A stretch of 5,397 nucleotides of DNA from positions 1 to 5,397 of the forward strand of contig JAUIFT010000250.1 of assembly GCA_030430345.1 (NCBI GenBank), written 5' to 3'. The notes under the pieces were generated by a model, which had not been told where the DNA came from, searched no databases, and saw only the letters and a list, made by a program, of their open reading frames with translations. Source of the DNA: Calditrichia bacterium. Lineage in GTDB: Bacteria; Calditrichota; Calditrichia; RBG-13-44-9; J042. Shown piece after piece: positions 1-5,397 of this stretch (within the stretch, counting starts at the first letter, position 1; every line of letters starts with the position of its first letter). Both the position numbers and the translations under genes were made by a program.

Positions 1-1304
1 TAATCCCCTTGATATCTTGGGGTGCCGCCCCCGCCACAGCCGGTACATTCGATTTTGAATTTCGCGGTATTAATTTTTTGATTCGGCGCCCAGGTTCTGC
101 CACCATCATCAGAAAATGAAGCATACACTTCGGTACTGTCACTGGTCGGCACATTACGGGTATCATACCATTTTGCATAAAGGCGTCCGGTTTCCTTATC
201 GCACCATACCGCCGGTGTCCATTGATGGTTGTTCTCGGAATTAGGATCATCATTAATTCGGACCGCATCCGACCAGGTTTCTCCCTGATCATCGGAATAA
301 CGGCAAAAGATGTCCGGTTTATTACCATTTCCTGCAGGAAAATTATTGGCATAAACCAGGTAAAGCCTCCCGCGATAGGGGCCAAAACTGTTATCTGCGG
401 TTATGAAGGGATATGGTCGTGTACGACTATTTTCGACCGAGTTACGCCCATTAACGTTGGTTCCTACATAACCGACAAAATTCTGAGTAGATTTTTGTTG
501 AAAAGTTGCTCCACCATCGTTCGAAACAAAAAAAGTATAGGTTGCGAAAAAGGAATTTCCACTGTTAGTAACAACATAAACTGCCCCACCGGAAACATTA
601 TTGCTATCCAAAACATTTGGACCAACCGCAACCATCAGGCCTGGTAAATTGTGGGGCTCAAATGTCGCAGTATTTTCCCAGGTTTCTCCGAAATCGGTGC
701 TACGGGTAAAATTGCCATACGGGGATCCACCATTAGCAGCCGACATTGTCGCATAGACATAATTAGCATAGGGGCCGGCAGTTTGATCAGCTGCAATCCA
801 GTTTTTGTCGTAACCGTCGATGGAAACTACCGGTGTCCCCCAGGTTGCCCCGTTATCGGCTGAGCGGATCACTAATGCGCCCTGAATATTTCCGGAACCA
901 TACATGTTGTGATAATAAAGGTTTCCCAGGCTATCAAAAGCGGTTACCGGGTCGCCACGCATAACATACCCTGGAAATGGTGGCGTGGAAGCGCTCCAGT
1001 TTACCCCGTCATAACTACGGTAAGCACCATTAATATTCCAACCGGTGAAATATTCTGTCGGATTCAACGGGTTATTGCTGATATGTGGCTCCGCTCTATT
1101 TACGCCCAGGCGAAAATCTTCAAATCCTTCCGCATCAATTACAGACTCAAAGAATCCAATATTACTATTTGGTTCAACGCCATCTGGTGCGGGATCAACT
1201 TCCGGTGTATCGGTAATCAATTCTACTTGTGCATATATCATAGACAAGTTCAACGCCAGAGCCATAATCAAGAACAATTTCCAGGCAGTTTTAACAAGTT
1301 GCAT
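1..1304 (-). CDS. Secreted Asp-box (BNR) beta-propeller protein, gene C, 3' end cut by window edge
   Basis: An open frame starts with ATG at 1304 and stays open for 434 complete codons to the left edge, so the protein is partial at its C-terminus. Residues 1-25 form a signal peptide: Lys at 5 and 9, a hydrophobic stretch from about 10 to 22, and a likely cut in I-Y-A|Q-V. From about residue 51 it aligns with the neighbour at 1385-4699 with almost no gaps; over the last 135 residues I count 23 differences, about 83% identity. Five Asp-boxes (S-x-D-x-G-x-T-[WF]) sit at 148-155, 202-209, 261-268, 337-344 and 398-405, placing it in the sialidase-like BNR propeller superfamily. Cysteines at 334, 368, 420 and 423 match those of the neighbour, and the last pair lies in a C-T-G-C-G-G-G-G motif. 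There is no sign of a catalytic sialidase, so binding or surface display is inferred. Ig-like modules and a sorting tail are expected beyond the edge but are not seen. The start is supported by GAAAGG nine bases upstream and by the signal peptide. Confidence 0.93.
   Translation of the reverse strand, partial: MQLVKTAWKLFLIMALALNLSMIYAQVELITDTPEVDPAPDGVEPNSNIGFFESVIDAEGFEDFRLGVNRAEPHISNNPLNPTEYFTGWNINGAYRSYDGVNWSASTPPFPGYVMRGDPVTAFDSLGNLYYHNMYGSGNIQGALVIRSADNGATWGTPVVSIDGYDKNWIAADQTAGPYANYVYATMSAANGGSPYGNFTRSTDFGETWENTATFEPHNLPGLMVAVGPNVLDSNNVSGGAVYVVTNSGNSFFATYTFFVSNDGGATFQQKSTQNFVGYVGTNVNGRNSVENSRTRPYPFITADNSFGPYRGRLYLVYANNFPAGNGNKPDIFCRYSDDQGETWSDAVRINDDPNSENNHQWTPAVWCDKETGRLYAKWYDTRNVPTSDSTEVYASFSDDGGRTWAPNQKINTAKFKIECTGCGGGGTPRYQGD
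1..1304 (-). repeat. Diverged direct duplication, copy in gene C
   Basis: This stretch is the paralogue of 3395-4699, in the same orientation and about 3.39 kb away. The match is strongest at protein level, but DNA blocks also remain recognisable: the segment around 158-210 and that around 3548-3600 share the same CGGGTATCATACCATTTTGC core. The signal-peptide regions at the 5' ends (about 1155-1304 here) are not clearly similar. Confidence 0.85.
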
Positions 1305-1384
1305 AGTGGCCAGCCTTTCAGTTTAAAATGTCGGTTTTGATTCCATCGTTTTTTCACGAATGTCTGATTGAGGATCATTTGATA
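1305..1384. other. 80 bp spacer between genes B and C, no clear terminator or promoter
   Basis: The gap between the TAG of gene B and the ATG of gene C is AT-rich. The only inverted repeat I see on the minus strand is TCGT-GAAAAA-ACGA, a four-base stem with no following T-run, which is too weak to call an intrinsic terminator. No convincing -35/-10 pair and no Bacteroidota-type TTTG/TAnnTTTG promoter was found. Read-through from B into C is therefore the simplest reading, although a weak internal promoter cannot be excluded by eye. Confidence 0.5.
1314..1319 (-). promoter_or_regulatory. Ribosome binding site of gene C
   Basis: On the minus strand GAAAGG lies nine bases before the ATG at 1304. 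It is a moderate Shine-Dalgarno match at the long end of normal spacing. Together with the signal peptide that follows directly, it fixes the start of gene C. Confidence 0.5.
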
Positions 1385-4300
1385 CTATTTTAACAAGAGC
1401 ATCTTTCTCATATCCTGAAAAGCACTGCCGTTTCGCCCAACAGCCTCCAGGCGATAAAAATATATACCACTGGCAACCTTTTCCCCGGCGTTGTTGCGCC
1501 CATCCCATCTCACCTGATGGCGCCCCGCGGCACGATTTTCAGCATCGCTATGATAAATGATCTGTCCCAAAACATTTGCGATTGAAAGCTTTACAGTCGA
1601 GGCAACCGGTAATTGATAAGCGATTATCGTTTCCGGATTAAATGGATTGGGGAAATTTTGCTCAAGAATAAATTCAGCGGGTACGGATGCCAGTTCGTCA
1701 TCAATACCGGTAGCAGTTGTAATTAATTCGACGAATCGCGAAATAGTGCCGTTGTCGCCCACTGCGAATCCGCTGATCCAGCGATTATCGACCAAAGTGG
1801 TTACCGTCAAATCGATAGCGTTATATGTATTTGCCTGATTATATTCAACCTGAAAGCTTTCGCCGCTATCGCTGGTTCGATAAACATTATTGCCGGCCGC
1901 AAGATAGTAACGGCTACCGAAAGCATCATTGAGGACCGTGCCACCAAATGCGACGTCTGTTAACTGGGCCGGGGTGGTTTGCCAGTTAAAGCCGCCATCA
2001 GCGCTAATGGCGCTGCCATCTCCGCTGGCCAGTCCATTGCTGGTATCGCTAAAGGCAACAACCAGACTATTGGTGAAGCCGGTGGTCCCGGATTGCCAGG
2101 TATTTCCGCTGTCGTTGGTAGTATAAACGCGATTATTATTGGTCCCAAACCAGCCGCGCTGCGCATCTACCCACCACATGGCATTGTTCCAGCCAGCTTC
2201 GCTGCCAGCCTGCGGAAGGTTTGCTGCCGGTTCCCAGGTTTCTCCCCCATCGGCAGTGCGCAGCAGCACCCACTCACCATCGACCGGATCTCCCTGCGCA
2301 TAGCCATTCAGGTCATCAAACATCCATATGGCATTAATAAATGCGGAAGGACTGGAATTTTGATACTTTGTTTGCCAGGAAAATCCCCCATTAGTGGTGC
2401 GGTAGATTCTCGCGTTGGCACTATCGTGAGCTGCCACCAGGGCAATGGATTCGCTAATTGCGCTGATATGATAGATATCCAAAGGCAATGGTATGCGCAG
2501 GTCCCAGGCTTTTCCGCCATTCGTCGTCCGGAAAATCGTGCCATCTTCTCCTGCTGCCCAGGCAGTAAAAGTATCTACCACGGAAACGGCAAAAAAGCTT
2601 TTCGCGGTGTTGACATTATTTTCTTTCCAAACGGCTGCCGGACCAGCGACAATTTCGAATGGCGCGTCACTCTCATCAATCAGACTGTCGCTATCCGCAG
2701 TAACGATTCGCACCAGACAATCGCCGGAGACAGCATCCGGCACATTCCACACCAGCGATCCATTGGTCTCAATTAATCCTTCCCCGCTAATACCATTTAT
2801 TGCTGCCTTAGGATGAACGCCTCCACCGGCAGTTTCCGGAGAAATGCCTTCGGCGATTGTGGACCAGCTGGCGCCGCCGTCCAGCGAATATTCCAGATCG
2901 ATACTATCCACATCAAACTGATCCCAGCGAATACGATGAAATCCTCCAGCATAATATGATTCGCCCCCATTCGGCACAAGCATCTGTACAAATTTACCGA
3001 GCACTACGACATCAATATCCCGTTTATGGACCGGCGTGCCATTGGGACCTTCACCGGTAACTGTCAGGGTATATGCCGCATTAGGCACATTGTTTACGGC
3101 AACATCAATCAGCAGACTGTCCGGGAAACTACTGAGCGTATCACCATTCGGGAAAGACACCTGAAATCCATCCAGGGGTGTTTCCACGGAAAAACGCACA
3201 CTTTTGTCATATAATTTCACACCGGGAATATTGGCAATAATTTGAAAATTATCATTGGGACTCAGTGTATCCTGAGACGCTTTTACTTTCATCGCAAAAT
3301 CCGGAAAATAAGCGGCAAAACTGCCGTACTGTCCATTGCGGAAATCTCCCCAAACCGACATAGAGGTTACGGCATTAGAAGTGATGCCATCATAATCGCC
3401 CTGATAACGAGGAGTGCCTCCACCGCCGCAGGTATTACAGTCAATTTTAAATTTTTCCGTTGTCAGTCGTTGATTCGCCGCCCAGGTAATGCCGCCATCA
3501 TCCGAGTAGGATGCATAGACATCGGTGCTATCGCTGCCTGGCACGCGACGGGTATCATACCATTTTGCGTAAAGGCGGCCGGTCTCTTTATCGCACCAGA
3601 TTGCCGGCGTCCACTGATGATTGTCTTCCGTATTGGGATCATCATTGATCACAACTTCATTCGACCAGCTTACTCCCTGATCATCCGAATAGCGGCAGAA
3701 GATATCCGGCTTATTGCCATTGCCGGCGGGCGTGTTGGAAGCATAAACCAGGTAGAGACGCCCCCGATAAGGACCGAAGCTATTATCGGCAGTAATAAAA
3801 GGATATGGGCGGGTGCGGCTATTTTCAACCGCATTACGGCCATTGATAAAATCACCGACATAGTTCGCATAGTTCACGGCCGATTGCTGCTGAAAGGTCG
3901 CGCCACCGTCATTAGAGACATAGAAGGTGTAAGTAGAAGCAAACGCACTGCCGCTATTAGTAACGACGTAAACTGCCCCACCGGAAATATTATTGCTATC
4001 GAGCATATCTGGTCCGACGGCAACCATCATGCCCGGCAAGCTTTGCGTATTGGGGGTAAAAGTAGTCTGCCAGGTAGCCCCCAAATCCGTGCTGCGGGTA
4101 AAGTTACCGGTACCACTACCCCCGGTCATCGTCGCATAAACATAATTGGCATATGGCCCGGCGGTTTGGTCCGCCGCAATCCAGTTTTTATCGACGCCCG
4201 GCACAGAAATAACCGGCGCGCCCCAGGTGATTCCATTATCCGTAGAACGGATAACTAATGCCCCCTGAATGCCAGCAGAGCCATACATATTATGATAGTA

Positions 4301-4699
4301 GAGATTTCCCAAACTATCATACGCTGCAACCGGGTCTCCACGCATGGTAAATCCCGGGAAAGGCGGTTGAAAAGACGTCCAGTTGTATCCATCATGGGTA
4401 TAGTATGCCCCATTGGTGTTCCAGGCATTAAAATACTCCTGCGGATTCAATGGATTGGCGGCAATATGCGGCTCGGAAAAATTTACCCCCAGATTAAAGT
4501 TCTCATATCCATCTTCATCGACGATGCTTTCCATTCCCCGGCTTTCAACATAGTTCGGGGGAGCAGTTTCTGAATAGATTGGATAATCGAAGCGGGGATC
4601 ATCCTCCTGCGCTTGCAGCCATATACTGCTTATCAGTAAAAGAGAGAGCATCAAATTAAAAATTAGCCAGCTTTTCGTTTCCTTAACCGCATTTGTCAT
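1385..4699 (-). CDS. Secreted multidomain protein with two beta-propellers, Ig-like modules and a type A sorting tail, gene B
   Basis: Complete protein of 1104 residues. Residues 1-30 are a signal peptide (Lys 6 and 9, hydrophobic core 11-27, likely cut L-Q-A|Q-E). Residues 60-470 form an Asp-box sialidase-like propeller with boxes at 152-159, 203-210, 262-269, 338-345 and 399-406, a D-K-N-W-I-A-A-D segment at 170-177, and a closing blade containing R-Y-Q-G-D at 431-435. Cysteines 335, 369, 421 and 424 are shared with gene C. Residues 470-568 look like an Ig-type sandwich. Residues 570-686 are a second module of the P-N-G-G-E...I-x-W...Y-S-x-D-G-G-x-S-W type common in FCB exoproteins. Residues 690-990 make a second propeller with Ycf48/sortilin-like boxes ending near 732, 775, 822, 868, 906 and 949, plus a G-D-N-G-T-I blade near 981-986, so about seven blades. 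Residues 1008-1104 are the FlgD-like sorting tail with N-F-P-N-P-F-N-P at 1015-1022 and terminal M-L-L-L-K. The role is unknown; a surface or released binding protein is inferred, not an enzyme. An in-frame ATG at 4726 abuts the upstream stop, but the one at 4699 has AAAGGA and begins the signal peptide properly. Confidence 0.96.
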   Translation of the reverse strand: MTNAVKETKSWLIFNLMLSLLLISSIWLQAQEDDPRFDYPIYSETAPPNYVESRGMESIVDEDGYENFNLGVNFSEPHIAANPLNPQEYFNAWNTNGAYYTHDGYNWTSFQPPFPGFTMRGDPVAAYDSLGNLYYHNMYGSAGIQGALVIRSTDNGITWGAPVISVPGVDKNWIAADQTAGPYANYVYATMTGGSGTGNFTRSTDLGATWQTTFTPNTQSLPGMMVAVGPDMLDSNNISGGAVYVVTNSGSAFASTYTFYVSNDGGATFQQQSAVNYANYVGDFINGRNAVENSRTRPYPFITADNSFGPYRGRLYLVYASNTPAGNGNKPDIFCRYSDDQGVSWSNEVVINDDPNTEDNHQWTPAIWCDKETGRLYAKWYDTRRVPGSDSTDVYASYSDDGGITWAANQRLTTEKFKIDCNTCGGGGTPRYQGDYDGITSNAVTSMSVWGDFRNGQYGSFAAYFPDFAMKVKASQDTLSPNDNFQIIANIPGVKLYDKSVRFSVETPLDGFQVSFPNGDTLSSFPDSLLIDVAVNNVPNAAYTLTVTGEGPNGTPVHKRDIDVVVLGKFVQMLVPNGGESYYAGGFHRIRWDQFDVDSIDLEYSLDGGASWSTIAEGISPETAGGGVHPKAAINGISGEGLIETNGSLVWNVPDAVSGDCLVRIVTADSDSLIDESDAPFEIVAGPAAVWKENNVNTAKSFFAVSVVDTFTAWAAGEDGTIFRTTNGGKAWDLRIPLPLDIYHISAISESIALVAAHDSANARIYRTTNGGFSWQTKYQNSSPSAFINAIWMFDDLNGYAQGDPVDGEWVLLRTADGGETWEPAANLPQAGSEAGWNNAMWWVDAQRGWFGTNNNRVYTTNDSGNTWQSGTTGFTNSLVVAFSDTSNGLASGDGSAISADGGFNWQTTPAQLTDVAFGGTVLNDAFGSRYYLAAGNNVYRTSDSGESFQVEYNQANTYNAIDLTVTTLVDNRWISGFAVGDNGTISRFVELITTATGIDDELASVPAEFILEQNFPNPFNPETIIAYQLPVASTVKLSIANVLGQIIYHSDAENRAAGRHQVRWDGRNNAGEKVASGIYFYRLEAVGRNGSAFQDMRKMLLLK
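3395..4699 (-). repeat. Diverged direct duplication, copy in gene B
   Basis: This is the partner of the tract at 1-1304. It encodes the signal peptide and first propeller of gene B. Codon positions keep register along the whole match, with only a few indels of one to three residues near the signal peptide and around residue 195-215, as expected for an old, selected gene duplication. Confidence 0.85.
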
Positions 4700-4726
4700 A
4701 GCAGATCCTTTGTAAGATGTGAGCAT
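4700..4726. other. 27 bp spacer between genes A and B
   Basis: The gap between the TAA of gene A and the preferred ATG of gene B contains only the ribosome binding site. It is too short for a terminator plus a promoter, so A and B are very probably transcribed together. Confidence 0.7.
4706..4711 (-). promoter_or_regulatory. Ribosome binding site deciding the start of gene B
   Basis: On the minus strand AAAGGA lies six bases before the ATG at 4699. It decides against the in-frame ATG at 4726, which would add nine residues, has only the coding end of the previous gene upstream, and would put a polar stretch before the signal peptide. Confidence 0.65.
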
Positions 4727-5397
4727 TTATTTCAATAGCAGCATTGATTTTGTTTGAGAAACACCTTTTGCACTGAGGCGATAAAAATATTTGCCACTCG
4801 ATAACACTTTTTCTGGTAGAGCAGACGATGAGAAATTTACGCTATATTCACCCGCATTCTGAACGGCATCCACCAGCAAGGCAATTCGTTTTCCATATAG
4901 ATCAAACACTTCCAGCTTCACCGGCATTCGGGCCGATAAGGCGTAACGGATATTCGTTGCGGGATTAAAAGGATTGGGGTAATTGTCCAGCAGCTGAAAA
5001 CGCGCCGGGATTTCCGGAATTGGATCGGCGAGAGAAACCGCCGGCAGTGCGACCGGGCAGCTCCATATTTGATAGACACCGGAGGCATTATCCATCCATA
5101 CCGGCCAGAGGGTGTTACCGCTGGATGTCAGGCTAATGTTATCTCCCTGGTATCCCTGCCCCAAACCGCCAATAGGCAGCGGTTTAAAGTGATGATCGCT
5201 AATTTCGGTATCGCTCCAGCTATCTCCGCCATCAACGGAACGGGAAAGAAAAACACCGGTGGAGTCATTGCTGGTAGTTCGATCATCGTAATAAATGATG
5301 TTTATCCCTCCCATATCATCGACATGAATCGCCGGAAAATATTGGGTTTTTCCATTATTCAAGGCATCCTGATTAACCCTAATACCGTTGGACCAGC
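4727..5397 (-). CDS. C-terminal part of a secreted Asp-box propeller protein with type A sorting tail, gene A, 5' end cut by window edge
   Basis: The frame is open from the right edge to TAA at 4727-4729, giving 222 residues of a larger protein. A TTG at 5360-5362 could pass as a start, but the eleven codons before it read W-S-N-G-I-R-V-N-Q-D-A, an ordinary continuation of an Asp-box blade, so the true start lies outside. Residues 1-115 of the visible part are the last blades of a BNR propeller: I-I-Y-Y-D-D-R at 33-39, an Asp-box S-V-D-G-G-D-S-W at 53-60, and Y-Q-G-D near 82-85. These line up with K-W-Y-D-T-R, S-D-D-G-G-I-T-W and Y-Q-G-D of gene B, so A is a more distant member of the same family. 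The cysteine pair and glycine run of B and C are replaced by a stretch with H68-H69 and G-G-L-G-Q-G. After a short linker, residues 131-222 are a type IX-type sorting tail (N-Y-P-N-P-F-N-P-A-T at 138-147, G-K-Y-F-Y-R-L at 201-207, terminal M-L-L-L-K). Unlike B, it has no Ig modules or second propeller in between. Substrate and role are unknown. Confidence 0.92.
   Translation of the reverse strand, partial: WSNGIRVNQDALNNGKTQYFPAIHVDDMGGINIIYYDDRTTSNDSTGVFLSRSVDGGDSWSDTEISDHHFKPLPIGGLGQGYQGDNISLTSSGNTLWPVWMDNASGVYQIWSCPVALPAVSLADPIPEIPARFQLLDNYPNPFNPATNIRYALSARMPVKLEVFDLYGKRIALLVDAVQNAGEYSVNFSSSALPEKVLSSGKYFYRLSAKGVSQTKSMLLLK

Noticed and set aside
222..1340. Series of plus-strand frames opposite gene C
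   Set aside because: They are shadows of the continuous minus-strand frame from 1304 to the edge, which matches gene B at high identity. None has its own domain evidence.
1342..1355. Short inverted repeat between genes B and C as a terminator
   Set aside because: The stem is four base pairs with an A-rich loop and no T-run on the minus strand, too weak to support termination.
1979..2776. Plus-strand open frame of 265 codons
   Set aside because: It is antisense to the second propeller of gene B. It shows no recognisable motif, while the minus-strand reading has clear repeated blades.
3242..4258. Long plus-strand open frame of 338 codons
   Set aside because: It lies entirely antisense to the propeller of gene B, has low-complexity Ile/Arg/Ala-rich content, no signal or domain, and a look-alike fragment occurs antisense to gene C only because B and C are paralogues.
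4336..4344. R-G-D tripeptide in gene B (residues 120-122), also in gene C, as an integrin-type adhesion motif
   Set aside because: It falls in the G-D-P-V-[AT]-[AF]-x-D-S-L-G strand common to this propeller family, where G-D-P is structural. The preceding Arg is not meaningful evidence of cell binding.
4700..4726. Upstream in-frame ATG at 4726 as the start of gene B
   Set aside because: It directly abuts the TAA of gene A, has no ribosome binding site apart from coding sequence of A, and adds nine polar residues before a signal peptide. The ATG at 4699 has AAAGGA at good spacing.
5360..5362. TTG at 5360-5362 as the start of gene A
   Set aside because: The frame is open to the window edge and the codons before it encode a typical Asp-box strand, so the gene is simply truncated by the window.

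Overview
The window holds three protein-coding genes, all on the minus strand and all head to tail. They encode large exported proteins built from Asp-box (BNR) beta-propeller blades. Reading in the direction of transcription, from high to low coordinates, they are: gene A (4727-5397), the C-terminal 222 residues of an Asp-box protein whose start lies beyond the right edge; gene B (1385-4699), a complete 1104-residue multidomain protein; and gene C (1-1304), the N-terminal 434 residues of a close paralogue of B that runs off the left edge. I see no RNA gene, CRISPR array, transposon, integrase or plus-strand gene. Long plus-strand frames are antisense shadows of B and C.

The organism is probably a member of the FCB superphylum, such as KSB1, Calditrichota, Marinimicrobia, Ignavibacteriota or a relative. 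The evidence is the C-terminal module of A and B: an N-[FY]-P-N-P-F-N-P motif, an FlgD/Ig-like sandwich, a G-[IK]-Y-F-Y-R-L strand and a terminal M-L-L-L-K. This is the type A sorting tail typical of type IX secretion cargo and its relatives in that superphylum. B and C both begin with signal peptides predicted to be cut just before Gln. The inferred route is Sec export, then outer-membrane translocation, giving surface-attached or released proteins. Base composition is mid-range and nothing finer can be said about taxonomy.

Layout: A and B are 27 bp apart, B and C 80 bp apart. Neither gap has a recognisable terminator or a clear promoter, so co-transcription is likely. B is the most elaborate: signal peptide, an Asp-box sialidase-like propeller (about 60-470), two Ig-like modules (about 470-568 and 570-686), a second propeller of the Ycf48/sortilin-like type (about 690-990), and the sorting tail (about 1008-1104). 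C matches the first B propeller almost residue for residue. A keeps the last blade of the same kind of propeller but joins it directly to the sorting tail.

The picture is a tandem family produced by duplication, in which a conserved propeller is combined with different C-terminal extensions. No catalytic signature of a true sialidase is visible, so a binding, adhesion or surface-display role is more likely than glycan hydrolysis, but substrate and function cannot be read from the sequence. I did not find a clearly novel system. The most unusual points are the paralogue array itself and a conserved cysteine/glycine-rich motif shared by B and C but absent from A.
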